Shown piece by piece: positions 38,184-48,500 of a stretch of DNA of 64,000 bases. Under the pieces are notes generated by a model. That model saw only the letters and a program-made list of their open reading frames with translations, was not told the DNA's origin and ran no database searches. Made by a program: the position numbers and the translations under genes. The DNA is from Akkermansiaceae bacterium UBA1518 (GTDB taxonomy: Bacteria; Verrucomicrobiota; Verrucomicrobiia; Verrucomicrobiales; Akkermansiaceae): assembly GCA_002323895.1 (NCBI GenBank), contig DCQM01000007.1, positions 633-64,632 on the forward strand, given 5' to 3'. The stretch's first letter is position 1. Each line of letters starts with the position of its first letter.

Positions 38184-38339
38184 TTATCCTTCGGCCTTAG
38201 TCTTTGGGAGACCGATAGCGCTTTGTCCTTCTTTCCAGTCGCCACGCTCTTTCATAAGCTTGACGCGCTCAAAGCGCTTCATGACTGAGCGTTTACCGGT
38301 TGCGCCGCCTTTGCGTTTAAGGGAGTTGTGCTTGGACAT
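38184..38339 (-). CDS. Small basic protein of the Verrucomicrobia/Chlamydiae type (TIGR04137-like)
   Basis: A 51-residue basic protein: it starts MSKHNSLKRKGGATGKRSVM and ends LPKTKAEG. It is Lys/Arg-rich, and the KRFERVKLMKERGDWKEG section matches what I recall as the conserved core of the PVC small basic, probably ribosome-associated, protein family. It is too short for ordinary gene-finding thresholds. Its presence supports the PVC assignment of the window. It follows the pseudouridine synthase gene in the opposite order on the same strand, about 70 bases upstream of that gene's start. Function is not established; a role in the ribosome is suggested by composition. Confidence 0.8.
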   Translation of the reverse strand: MSKHNSLKRKGGATGKRSVMKRFERVKLMKERGDWKEGQSAIGLPKTKAEG

Positions 38340-38534
38340 AAATTCTGGATTTGGGTTTCCGAGGCGGAAGCTAGGAGTCGGTCAACGCTTTGGCAAGGAT
38401 GAACTTTGCCTTAATTGCTGGTTTTTAGGGAAATTACCGCAAGTCGCCGAAAAGTCAGCCCACTTTAGTAAATGACCCTTTTGTCATGCTATCCGTGAAG
38501 AATCGCGGCCCCGAAGCTGTTCTTGCGGGTCTGC

Positions 38535-39929
38535 TTAAATTTCGGGGAGGCTGGCAGCAGCGATGGCTTGTCCATGACGCTTCATCTTTTCATCAGGTGT
38601 GCTCAGGGAAATCTTTTTTCCTAGTTCGGGGAACTCGTCACGGAGCACTTCCTTAGCTTTTGAAATAATGAGTTCACCACCTTTTCCGGTCAAGACGCGC
38701 CCCAACAAGAGCATATGCTTGATGTCGTAAAATCTCGCGAATTGAGGAATCGCGTAGCCTAAATAAGTCCCAATCGTTCGGTAAATTGCAGCTGCTTTAT
38801 CGTCGCCAGCCTCCATCGCTTCTTGAACTAGGATCAACTTTTCAGGTTTTCCAAGAGCTGGATCGATTTTAAGTCCGGCTGGTTCGATGAGTCTGGAAAC
38901 GGCTTGCTGGCTGAAATAATTAACGGCGCAACCGAGATCACCGGACCATTCGTCTCGGGCGGCGTTTTCGCTAAAATCGATGGGCACGAAGGCGAGTTCG
39001 GAAATCCAAGGGGTAATTCGGGAATTGTTATCAGCGTATCCGGCGGCTGCACTCGTTCCCATTGCAAGGCCTAGGACACATCCGTCATTCAGCGACATTG
39101 CGCCAGCGAGGGCCGTAACGTCTCCGTCATTCACGACTCGGATCGGAACATTCCATTCTTCGGCGATATCAAAGAAAATGTTCTCAACATGTTCACTGAA
39201 AAGCTCATCGGGCACGCCCCGGAAAAGTGAGGCAGCGCGAACCTTGCTATCGACATAGACTCCGGCAGCTGATCCGCCAATAGCGTCGACTGTTGGAAGA
39301 TGCGCAGCAGCGAGCCGGATACTATCTATGATCCCCTCTCGATGGTATGCGGGGTCGCTTTCAAAGTAAGGATCCCAGGTGACCTCTTCAGAAAAGACAA
39401 CTTCGCCATCGATAACCGCCGCACATTTGCGATCAGATCCACCGAGATCGAAGCCAATTCGATTTCCTTTTAGTCCGATTTGGCTCTCAGATTTCTCAGT
39501 GACCCGAGGGATAGGGAATGATTCAGTTGATACTGATGAAAAAGTCAAAGTGTCGCCAAAAAAACGATTTGAGTAATCAACGTCAAAGTCACGTTTGCCC
39601 CCTTTGCAATACTGATCCGAGAGAGCTTGAGCTAGAGAAGGGGCGTCTTCGAGAACAATCTGTGTCCCGCCGCAGCTCCAGAGGAGAAATTTTACAACAC
39701 GTTCAATGAGTCGGAAGTTAAGGGTGGCGGATTCTTCGTCCTCGTTCGTTAAGATCCGCTCGGTGTGGACCGTTCCTGTTCCGTCAGGGCGATGTATCGC
39801 AATTCTGATCTCGCGACTATTCTCTACGGAACATTTGTCCCTAAAAGCCTGGTTCCAAAGCGAGGCGGGCATAAAACCAGGATCAAGTTCAGGAATATGC
39901 TTTAGGGCGGGAACCGTAAGATTAAACAT
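38535..39929 (-). CDS. ROK-family sugar kinase-like protein with N-terminal extension
   Basis: A 464-residue protein. Residues from about 155 on carry the ASKHA/ROK fold: FDLGGSDRKCAAVIDG (phosphate-binding loop), VDAIGGSAAGVYVDSKVR, VVNDGDVTALAGAMSLN (catalytic Asp region) and LGLAMGTSAAAGYAD. The C-terminal LLLGRVLTGKGGELI is the usual adenosine-binding helix. Residues 1-150 are an N-terminal extension with no recognised domain. ROK proteins are sugar kinases or transcriptional repressors; no helix-turn-helix is seen, so a kinase is favoured. Substrate unknown. The zinc-binding Cys cluster of typical ROK members is not visible. Confidence 0.82.
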   Translation of the reverse strand: MFNLTVPALKHIPELDPGFMPASLWNQAFRDKCSVENSREIRIAIHRPDGTGTVHTERILTNEDEESATLNFRLIERVVKFLLWSCGGTQIVLEDAPSLAQALSDQYCKGGKRDFDVDYSNRFFGDTLTFSSVSTESFPIPRVTEKSESQIGLKGNRIGFDLGGSDRKCAAVIDGEVVFSEEVTWDPYFESDPAYHREGIIDSIRLAAAHLPTVDAIGGSAAGVYVDSKVRAASLFRGVPDELFSEHVENIFFDIAEEWNVPIRVVNDGDVTALAGAMSLNDGCVLGLAMGTSAAAGYADNNSRITPWISELAFVPIDFSENAARDEWSGDLGCAVNYFSQQAVSRLIEPAGLKIDPALGKPEKLILVQEAMEAGDDKAAAIYRTIGTYLGYAIPQFARFYDIKHMLLLGRVLTGKGGELIISKAKEVLRDEFPELGKKISLSTPDEKMKRHGQAIAAASLPEI

Positions 39930-40093
39930 TAGAATTAAGGTGTAGCGGTTAGGTAATGAGCGACTTTTGGAGGCTTTACAAAAGTTATCAATAAGGATTT
40001 TGAGGAATTTGTTGTTTTTGGGTTGGGTTCAGCGAAAACGACTCTTTTAAATTTGGGTGGGAGAGACTGGTTTGAAGGAGCGTAAAAGCAAAA

Positions 40094-40894
40094 ATGAGGA
40101 TTTTCTTTATTTTGACTCTTATTTTACCAAGCTTGCTCGCTGAGGAACTCCGATTGGTTGCCTACAATATCCATCATGGCGAAGGAATGGATGGAAAGTT
40201 GGACTTGGAGCGAATTGCAAAAGTAATTGCAGTGGAGAAGCCGGATCTCGTGGCGCTTCAGGAAGTTGATAAAGGATGTAAGCGCAGTGGCGGAGTCGAT
40301 CAAGCCGCAGAGTTGGCCAAATTACTTAAAATGGAGCATCGGTTTGGTAAATTTATGGATTACCAAGGTGGGGAATATGGCATGGGAGTACTTTCGAGAT
40401 TGCCCATTAAGGAGACGATTGTTCACAAGCTCCCCAAAGGTGCTGAGCCGCGGATTGCCCTCGAGGTGGTGGTGAACTCACCGAAGTGGCCTGGAAAATT
40501 TTCCTTCATAAGTATTCACAATGATTGGATTAAAGAACCCCTCCGTGTGAAACAAATTCAGGTTCTTAAGGAAGGCCTTGAGAATCGTAAGCATCCGGTG
40601 ATTCTTGCCGGTGATTTTAATGCTAAACCAAATAGCGATTCACTCATGGAGCTAGAAGAAAACGGATGGAAAATGCTCCGTGAAGGTCGGAAGAAAACTT
40701 GGTCGGCTTCGAAGCCGAAAGTTGAGATTGATTTCTTTTTTGCCAAAGGTCTCCCGGCTTTTCAATTTAAGGACACCGTTATTGCGGAGAAGGTTGCTTC
40801 GGATCACTGTCCAATCGCGGTTGTGATTACCGCAAATGAAGAGAGAAATGCTAAGCCAGAATCGGCCTTACCACTTGACCATGGACATCAGTAA
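40094..40894 (+). CDS. Exported endonuclease/exonuclease/phosphatase (EEP) family protein
   Basis: A 266-residue protein with a signal peptide (RIFFILTLILPSLLA). Catalytic motifs of the EEP superfamily: VAYNIHHGEG (N), ALQEVDKG (Glu metal ligand), ISIHNDW, LAGDFNAKPNSDS (Asp/Asn pair) and SDHCPIAV (general base His). It is smaller than DNA repair nucleases and secreted, so it probably acts on extracellular nucleic acid or phosphodiesters such as sphingomyelin-like lipids. Its 3' end overlaps the convergent DUF1501 gene by 44 bases. Confidence 0.88.
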   Translation: MRIFFILTLILPSLLAEELRLVAYNIHHGEGMDGKLDLERIAKVIAVEKPDLVALQEVDKGCKRSGGVDQAAELAKLLKMEHRFGKFMDYQGGEYGMGVLSRLPIKETIVHKLPKGAEPRIALEVVVNSPKWPGKFSFISIHNDWIKEPLRVKQIQVLKEGLENRKHPVILAGDFNAKPNSDSLMELEENGWKMLREGRKKTWSASKPKVEIDFFFAKGLPAFQFKDTVIAEKVASDHCPIAVVITANEERNAKPESALPLDHGHQ

Positions 40895-42302
40895 GTCGGT
40901 AGTGACGCCCTTGGAATTTATAGGTGAGAGCGGTGTGATCGATGCCCAGGAGATGCAGGATCGTAGCTTGCAGGTCATGGACATGAACCGCATTCTCATC
41001 GTATTTATGTTTATCCGGCGAGATGGGTGTTCCTGATTTATCGACAATGTTGTAGCCGTAATCGTCAGTTTTTCCAAAGGAGATTCCGGGCTTGATGCCG
41101 CCGCCTGCCATCCACAGCGAGAAGCAGCGCGGGTGGTGGTCACGACCAAATCCGCTCGTGCTGAGTTTGCCCTGAGAGTAGTTGGTTCTCCCAAATTCTC
41201 CGCCCCAAACAACGAGGGTGTCATCGAGCATCCCGCGTTGTTTGAGATCCTTAATGAGAGCTGCCGAAGCTTGATCGGTTTCCTTGCACTGACGACTGAT
41301 CCCGCCTTTTAGTCCGCCATGTTGATCCCAGCCTTGATGATAGAGTTGGATGAATTTAACCCCGCGCTCGGCGAGCCGTCGGGCCATAAGGCAATTTGCG
41401 GCAAATGAACCGGGATTCTTGGCTTCTTTTCCGTAAAGGTCGTAAATCGACTCGGGTTCCTTCTTGAGATCTGCGACTTCGGGAACACTCGATTGCATGT
41501 TGAAGGCCATCTCATATTGCTTGATGCGATCTTGGATCGCCCCGTCAGGTGAGAGCCCATGTTGGTGCGAATGAAGTTCGGCAAGTCGATCAAGAAGCAT
41601 CCGGCGGGATTTCTCCGAAATTCCATCCGGGTTTGTTAAATAGAGGACGGGGTCTTTGCCAGACCGAAAGCGGACGCCTTGATACTCCGATGGCAAAAAA
41701 CCGGATCCCCAGAGGCGGGACAAAAGAGGTTGGCCACCCTTGTTCTTAGTTACAAGAACGACAAAAGACGGAAGATTGTTGTTGGAAGTGCCCAGCCCAT
41801 ATTGAAGCCAGGCTCCCATCGAGGGGCGTCCGGCAAGTTGCGATCCCGTTTGTAGATAGGTGACGCCGGGGCCGTGATTGATGGCCTCGGTGTAGATATT
41901 TTTCACGACGCAAAGATCGTCGGCAATCTTGGCGGTGTGCGGAAGGATTTCGGAAAACCATTGGCCTGACTGGCCATGACGTGCAAATTTAAAAGGCGAT
42001 CCCGCGAGGGGAATTGATGACTGGTTCCCCGACATTGTCGAAAGGCGCTGTCCGCCCCGGACGCCATCTGGAAGTTGCTCGCCGTGTTTTTTGTTTAGGA
42101 GAGGTTTCGGGTCGTAAAGATCCAGTTGCGATGGTCCGCCGGACTGAAAAAGAAAGATGACTCGTTTGGCCTTTGTTGGAAGCTTCGGTGAGGCAAGAGA
42201 GGAATTTTCAGCCTGTAAAAGATCGGCCAAAGCAAGAGAACCAAATCCAAGGGCTGAGTTCCGGAGGACCTCACGTCGGTTGAGAAGAGGAGGATGTATC
42301 AT
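40851..42302 (-). CDS. DUF1501 exported protein
   Basis: A 483-residue member of the DUF1501 family (sulfatase/alkaline-phosphatase-like fold). The leader RREVLRNSALGFGSLALADLL is of Tat type. Conserved pieces include FLFQSGGPSQLDLYDPKP, INHGPGVTYLQTGSQLAGRP and VVWGGEFGRTNYSQGK, then FGRDHHPRCFSLWMAGGGIK. In Planctomycetes and Verrucomicrobia these genes travel with a DUF1549/DUF1553 cytochrome, as here, in the same orientation and 5 bases apart. Biological role undetermined; carbohydrate or sulfated polymer use is the common suggestion. Confidence 0.93.
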   Translation of the reverse strand: MIHPPLLNRREVLRNSALGFGSLALADLLQAENSSLASPKLPTKAKRVIFLFQSGGPSQLDLYDPKPLLNKKHGEQLPDGVRGGQRLSTMSGNQSSIPLAGSPFKFARHGQSGQWFSEILPHTAKIADDLCVVKNIYTEAINHGPGVTYLQTGSQLAGRPSMGAWLQYGLGTSNNNLPSFVVLVTKNKGGQPLLSRLWGSGFLPSEYQGVRFRSGKDPVLYLTNPDGISEKSRRMLLDRLAELHSHQHGLSPDGAIQDRIKQYEMAFNMQSSVPEVADLKKEPESIYDLYGKEAKNPGSFAANCLMARRLAERGVKFIQLYHQGWDQHGGLKGGISRQCKETDQASAALIKDLKQRGMLDDTLVVWGGEFGRTNYSQGKLSTSGFGRDHHPRCFSLWMAGGGIKPGISFGKTDDYGYNIVDKSGTPISPDKHKYDENAVHVHDLQATILHLLGIDHTALTYKFQGRHYRLTDVHGQVVRPILA

Positions 42303-42307
42303 GTCGG

Positions 42308-45268
42308 CTATTGCTTTGTGTTCACCTCGTAAAGATTTAGAATCGCTTGTGCCACTGTGGTTAGGGCGGCGAGTTCGGGAGTCGGGGATTTGGTCTTGGT
42401 GTGGCCTTGTGAAAGGAAGCGCTTGGCTTCTTCGGGATGGGCTTTGAAGTGAGCAAGCTGTTCTTCAAAAATCGCCGAGAGGATTCCGATCTCTTTCTCG
42501 TCCGGCTGCCTTGAGGCGAGGCGAAGATACATTTCTTGGATTGCTGCTTTTATTTCAGTCGGGTGCTTTTGCAGGGTTTTTTCGGCGAGATGGCGCGAGG
42601 TTTCCACAAATTGAATTCCGTTTAGAAGGACAAGGGCTTGAAGAGGGGTTGAAGTTGTTTCGCGTTTCGCAGAGCAGACATCACGCTTCACAGCATCGAA
42701 TGCCATCATGGCAGGTGAGGGGCCGGTGCGTTTCCAGTAAGTGTAAAGTGACCGGCGATAAAGCCCTTCACCCATTGTCGGTTTGGAAGGCTTGAAGGAT
42801 TCGGCAAGATCATAAGGGTGAACCGAAGGCCCGCCGACTTTGGAAACGAGTAGTCCGGAGGCCGTAAGAGCTTGATCGCGAATTTGTTCGGCGGGAAGCC
42901 GGTGGCGAGGGCCGCGAGCCAAAAGGAGATTTTCAGGATCTTTTTCCAATTCTAGTGAATTGGCGAATGAGTCTTGTTGGTAAGGCCGGGACATAACGAT
43001 ATCCTTCATGAGCCTTTTCGTGTCCCATCCCGAAGCGACAAAGCGTGCGGAGAGTTCGTCTAAGAGTTCACGATGTTCGGGCCGTTCTCCTTGCATTCCG
43101 AAGTCTTCGGAGGTGCCAACGAGTCCGCGTCCAAAGAGGGATTGCCAGAAGCGATTTACGATGACTCGCGAGGTGAGCGGGTGTTCGGGATGAGTGAGCC
43201 ACTTTGCAAGCGAGAGTCGATTGGCGGGCTTCATGCCAAAGCTTGGGAGGAATTTGGGAAAGGCAGCTTCGACTTTTTCACCACGGTTCTCGTAAGATCC
43301 TCGATTAAGAATGTATGCTTGTTTGGGCTTCCGAGATTCCTCCATGATCATAATTTCGGGAATCGATTCCTCGAGGCGATTATAAGCGGCGCGAGCGTTT
43401 TGCAGTTCCTTAATTGCAGTTTTGTAGGAAGGTGCACTTTCCAAGTTTGATTTCAAAGGGCTTGGATCAATCGGGAAAAGTAGACCGCTGATTGCCTGGT
43501 CCGAAAGTTTGCTTTTGAAAACGCGGAATTCGTCGATCAACCCTTCCTTGAAACCGCGATCGCGCATACGCTCGCCAAGGCGGATATGAGGATTCCCACC
43601 GCCCTTAATCGCTCGGGTTAGATGATCATATCTAATTTCGGTATTTGCTGGTTTCCCATTGATATAGATTTGTAACCCTCTTGCAGATGAGGATCCATCG
43701 TTGGTCACCGTGACGTGAACCCATTCGCCAGATTTGACTGGATTCTTGGTTTTGATTGAAATGGCGTTGCCAGGCCAAAAGTGAATGAGCGACCATTGCA
43801 AGTGATTGTCGACCAGTAGGAGTTCATAGCCCCGTGAGGCGGCATCATGCCAAGCTTTTGATCGCGAAAAAATGACGGCGCGATCTTTGAGGTTGGGCGT
43901 TTGGAGCCAGAGTGAGACAGTGAAAGGTTGCTCGCGGTGAAAATCGCCAACTTTCGTTCCAATAGCGTCATCTCCGGTCAGTTTGATGGCCTGTCTCACC
44001 TTGCCGGGAACCGCTTTGTTGGCTCCCTTGTCTTTGCCATCGTCAAAGGAAAGATGGAGAAGTTGGTCGGCCTTGAGGCTTGGGGGGGCTTTGGGATCGA
44101 CCTGAGTTGGCCTGAATTTTTTTGCTGTTTTTTCAAGCTTGCTATTGGCAAGGGCAATGGCTGCTTTTCGTTCGGTCAACTGTTGCTCTTGAGCTTCATT
44201 CGGAAGGGGCATTGCAGGGGTTGGCGTGGCTTCAGAATTGAAGTATGAGTAGAGGCCAGATTCATCGATATCGTCGAAGAAAGCGAACAGGGAATAGTAG
44301 TCCTTTGCAGTGGTGGGATCGTATTTGTGATCATGGCATCGGGAGCATTCCATGGTCAGTCCCAAGAAGGTTGTTCCAAAAGTGTGGACGCGATCGGCAA
44401 CGTATTCGACACGAAATTCTTCGGGAACCGAGCCACCTTCGACCTTTTGTTGGTGCAGGCGCGAGAAGGTGGTTGCGATCCGGGACTCGCGAGAGGCATC
44501 TGGAAGCAGATCCCCTGCGATTTGCTCAAGGATGAATTGGTCGAAGGGTTTGTTCGAGGTAAAAGCGTTAATGACGTAGTCGCGATAGGGCCAAACACGA
44601 CGGTTTAGGTCCTGCTGGAATCCGTAACTGTCGGCGTAACGGGCTAGGTCAAGCCATGGAGTCGCCATTTGCTCGCCATAAGCGGGTGAAGCGAGCAGTT
44701 CGTCGACAAAGGGTTCAAGTTTTTTGGGATCAAATTTCTCGATTTGTTCTGGCGTTGGGGGAAGTCCGGTAAGATCGAATGTGAGGCGGCGAAGGAGTTG
44801 ATGGGGCTTTGCTTTGGCTTTGAGCTCCATTCCTTTCTCGGCGAGATGATTTGAAACGATGGTGTCGATCGATTTGCCGGTCGCCTTGGGAAGCTTTGTG
44901 AATGCCCAATGTTCAGTATATTCAGCTCCTTCCTTGATCCATCGAGCTAATAGGTCTTTTTGTTCTACAGTGAGCTTTCGATTTGAATCTGGCGGTGGCA
45001 TGAGGTCGTCCGGATCCTTTGAGTGGATTCGCTCAATGAGCTCTGACTTCTCAGGTTGGCGAGGAACGATTGCACCTGCATCGAGGGCATCCTCGCGAAG
45101 GTCGAGGCGCAGATCTCCTTCGCGGTGTTTTGGATCAGTTCCATGGCAGTAGTAGCAATTCTCAGACAAAATAGGCTGAATATCCCGATCGAAAGAGATG
45201 GTGTTCTCGCCAAACACATTGAGGAAGAGAAGGATGGCGAGTGTGAGAATACGCACGGATTTCGGCAT
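42308..45268 (-). CDS. Planctomycete cytochrome c-type protein with DUF1549, LamG and DUF1553 domains
   Basis: A 986-residue exported protein. I start at the ATG at 45268, which begins a signal peptide ([18 protein letters not shown]); a frame open 12 codons upstream adds no export signal. The haem site CYYCHG (C38, C41, H42) opens the PSCyt1 domain ([19 protein letters not shown]), then DUF1549 ([32 protein letters not shown]). A LamG-type jelly roll follows ([20 protein letters not shown]), then DUF1553 ([40 protein letters not shown]). It is the partner of the DUF1501 gene. The LamG insertion suggests glycan binding. Confidence 0.93.
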   Translation of the reverse strand: MPKSVRILTLAILLFLNVFGENTISFDRDIQPILSENCYYCHGTDPKHREGDLRLDLREDALDAGAIVPRQPEKSELIERIHSKDPDDLMPPPDSNRKLTVEQKDLLARWIKEGAEYTEHWAFTKLPKATGKSIDTIVSNHLAEKGMELKAKAKPHQLLRRLTFDLTGLPPTPEQIEKFDPKKLEPFVDELLASPAYGEQMATPWLDLARYADSYGFQQDLNRRVWPYRDYVINAFTSNKPFDQFILEQIAGDLLPDASRESRIATTFSRLHQQKVEGGSVPEEFRVEYVADRVHTFGTTFLGLTMECSRCHDHKYDPTTAKDYYSLFAFFDDIDESGLYSYFNSEATPTPAMPLPNEAQEQQLTERKAAIALANSKLEKTAKKFRPTQVDPKAPPSLKADQLLHLSFDDGKDKGANKAVPGKVRQAIKLTGDDAIGTKVGDFHREQPFTVSLWLQTPNLKDRAVIFSRSKAWHDAASRGYELLLVDNHLQWSLIHFWPGNAISIKTKNPVKSGEWVHVTVTNDGSSSARGLQIYINGKPANTEIRYDHLTRAIKGGGNPHIRLGERMRDRGFKEGLIDEFRVFKSKLSDQAISGLLFPIDPSPLKSNLESAPSYKTAIKELQNARAAYNRLEESIPEIMIMEESRKPKQAYILNRGSYENRGEKVEAAFPKFLPSFGMKPANRLSLAKWLTHPEHPLTSRVIVNRFWQSLFGRGLVGTSEDFGMQGERPEHRELLDELSARFVASGWDTKRLMKDIVMSRPYQQDSFANSLELEKDPENLLLARGPRHRLPAEQIRDQALTASGLLVSKVGGPSVHPYDLAESFKPSKPTMGEGLYRRSLYTYWKRTGPSPAMMAFDAVKRDVCSAKRETTSTPLQALVLLNGIQFVETSRHLAEKTLQKHPTEIKAAIQEMYLRLASRQPDEKEIGILSAIFEEQLAHFKAHPEEAKRFLSQGHTKTKSPTPELAALTTVAQAILNLYEVNTKQ

Positions 45269-45592
45269 AAAAATTGTCGATTTGTGTGACAGTGTGAGTA
45301 TCACTTATTGCCACTCAATTTGTTACTAAGAATTCAGTGGTTGGTTATCAAAAAGATTGATTCTTGGGCTCAGACGGGTCGGTTGTTGGGGTGGTCGAGC
45401 CTGATCGTTTTGATTTTGACGCTGTGTTCGCCTTTTTGAGTTCAAAAGGCTTAGGGTGATCTTTTGGTAAGTTATTTGAACACTAAGGATGGCAGAATTC
45501 GGGGGTTATGGCTGTTTCGTGAAAGTCCGTACGATTGTTAAAGCCTCACTTTATCCTCGAAAGTTAGGCTTGGTTCAAGGCGTAATGGTCCT
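45269..45592. other. Divergent intergenic region with a hairpin
   Basis: This spacer separates the DUF1549-DUF1553 gene and the 1457-residue gene, which point apart, so both promoters lie here. GCCTTTT (45430-45436) pairs with AAAAGGC (45444-45450), giving a 7-base stem; its role is unclear. I see no small gene or RNA. Confidence 0.4.
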
Positions 45593-48500
45593 ATGCAAAC
45601 AAGCGTTCCACCGGAGATTGCTAAAGGTCTCAAATCTCTCCGTCGGCGGATCAGGTGGATTCAGCTCATTCGGGGTTTTCTCAAAACCACAAGCGTGGTT
45701 CTTATTGGGTTGCTTGCTATCGTGGCTCTTGATTTCTTCCTAGCGCCCTTGCCTTCGTGGGCGCGGGGCATGCTTTTCTTTGGGTGGCTTTCTGCGGCAG
45801 GGCTTGCTGCAATTCTTTTTATTGCAAAATCACTCTTGACCAAGATCTCGCTTGTGAAACTCGCGCGGTGGCTGGAGGAACGTCATCCAGAGGTTCAAGA
45901 GAGAATTAGTACTACCTTAGAGCTTTCTGATCATCCGGAGGGAATTTCGCCCGAGTTGCTGTTGGAACTTTCTAATGAAGCGGCCGCTGATATTAACAAG
46001 GTTGATCCGAATGAAGAAGTAGCTGGAAGTCGTGTGCGGCGATCCATTTGGTCGGTTGCGACCTGTTTGGTGGCGATTATTGTTTTAGTGGCGATTTGGC
46101 CGCGTGAGATGAATCGCCTTTTGACTCGTGCAGTTTCGCCATTCACGGAGTTGGGAAATGCCGGGGCTTTTCGTTTTGATATTAGTCCAGGAAACCTCGA
46201 GGTTCTAGAAGGTGATGAAATTCAGATCGACCTTACCTATAATGGTGATTTGGAGGAGCCTTTGCAGTTGATCATTGAAAAAAATGGGAATCTCATAGCT
46301 GAGACTCTTGAACCAAGCTCTTCCGACGGCAATTCCCACCGCTACTCGTATCATCTCAACTCGGCAGAAGCTGGATTTAAATATTCCGCTCTTGTGGCGG
46401 GAAATGAAAGCGATCGCTTCGAGGTGAAGGTTTATCGGCTTCCGCGTCTTTTGGAGCCCACCGTAAACTTGCGATATCCTCCTTACACCGAATGGCCAGA
46501 TCGGGCGGTTTCACTGGGAACTGGAATTCAGGCCCTGGCTGGAACCGAAGTAACCTTAAAAGGGCGATTTGATACTCCAATTGATTCAGGAGAGGTTCTG
46601 TTTGATTCGGGGTCGCTGGGTGAAATAGAGCTGGAGCCTACGGCGCGCGGAACAATTGTATCTTGGAGGACGATTTTGCAACCGGGCCTTGAAGGCGCTG
46701 CTTTAATGAAGGTAAAGCATCGTTTGGGCCGCGAGCTTGATGCTGCGCAGTTTCAGCTTTTAGCTGAGGAAGATCCTGCTCCGGAAGTAGAAATTTTAAC
46801 TCCGGTTCAAAGGGAGTTTCGGGTGAAATCGACCGAACAGGTGGTTCTAGTCTACTCTGCCGTTGAGCAGATTGGGATCGCCAAGGTCGAAATCGAGCTT
46901 GAAGTTAATGGTAAGCCGGTCGAATCGCTTGTTGAGCTACTTCCTGAACGAATCGATGGTGCAAACGGAAAGGTTTGGGAGGGCGAGGCGATGGTTCTAC
47001 TGAGTAATATTGTGGCAAAGCACAAAGGCGCGGAACAAGTGAAGATGCGTCTAGCGGTTAGTGATAATCGCCCTGAATGGCTTTCAGGTCCCGGTGTAGG
47101 CTACTCGGAGTGGCTTGAATTTAAGCTGGATATGAACGCCGAGTCTCTGGTTCGCCAAGAATTGCGCAATCAGGACAGTGATCTTAAGAAGACTATTGGA
47201 GATGCGATTAAGAAAGTTCAAGAAGCTCGAAACAAGATGCAAGTTGCCAAGGGGCAACTGAATAAAGAGCAAGTCAGCGAGCGTGCAGAGAAGGTTCTTG
47301 CGCAGGCTCGTGAAAAGTTAGATGACGCGAAAGAAGATCTCACCGGGCTCAGCGAACGGATGAAACAGAGCGTGCAGGAGCATCGACGTGATGATGTAGA
47401 CAAAGCGGTGGCGAAACTCGATGAGGCAAAGAGGTCAGTTGAAAATGCTCCGCTTCAAGACACTCCCGAAGCTCGGAGATCTGAGGTCGATAATGCCCTT
47501 CGCGAAAGTGAAGAGGCGATAAACGATCTTCAGCAATTGCGTCAGGAGGTTCAAAAGGATCAACCTAAGACCAATGATTTGGCTAAACTTCAGGAAATGG
47601 CCCAGAAACAGGAAGAATTGGCTCGTGAGGCTGCTGAGGAAACTCCCGACCAGGACTGGGAGAATGAGCAGCGCCAGATGCAAGAGCAGATTCGGCAGGA
47701 GGTCGCTCAATCACCTGAAGCAAAAGCTGCTGCGATGAAGGCTCAGGCAGATCAAGCAATGAAACTTTCTAATGAGGCTGAAGAGTTGAAGAATGCTCAG
47801 GAAGGGCTTTCAGAGTTGAGCGAACAGGCTGAGCCGGCTCCTCAAAAGATGAATGCCGATCAGCTAAAGAATGCGCTCATTCAAGAACAGGAGAATGCTC
47901 TGACTGAAGCTCGCCAAGAACTTGCCGAGGCGCGCCGGGATAAAGAAGATGATAGAGTTGGAGATCTGAACAATGCTATGAATGAGGCTCGAGAAGCTGC
48001 TAATAAAGCACGCCAATCGAAGCTCGAGCAAGCCGCAGGATTAGCAAAAAAGGCTGCGGATAAGTTGGTAGAAAGCTCTGATCAATCACCATCTCAAGAA
48101 GCATTGAAGGAAAAACAGGATAAGCTTTCGGATGCCTTTGAATCGCTAGCTGAAGGGAATACTGAGAAAGCCCAAGATACTTTGGAGGAGATCCAGGAGA
48201 TGGCTAACCCCCGTGAGATTGCGAAGGCTTTGGCTGAAGAACAACTGGAGGCTGCTAACGAAGCTCGACAGGAAATGTCAGAGGCTAAGCGTGATAAGGA
48301 AGGTCGTGCTGAAGATTTGGCTAATGCAGCCGAGGAAGCCACCGAAGCGGCTGAGGAAGCTCAGAAAAACAATCCTGAAATGGCAGCCGAAGCAGCTATG
48401 AATGCTGTCGAAGAATTATCGAAAGCTACCGAGAAATCAGATTCACAGAAGTCTCTTCAAAACAAACAGGAGAAGTTGGCGGAAGCATTCGAAGCTCTTG

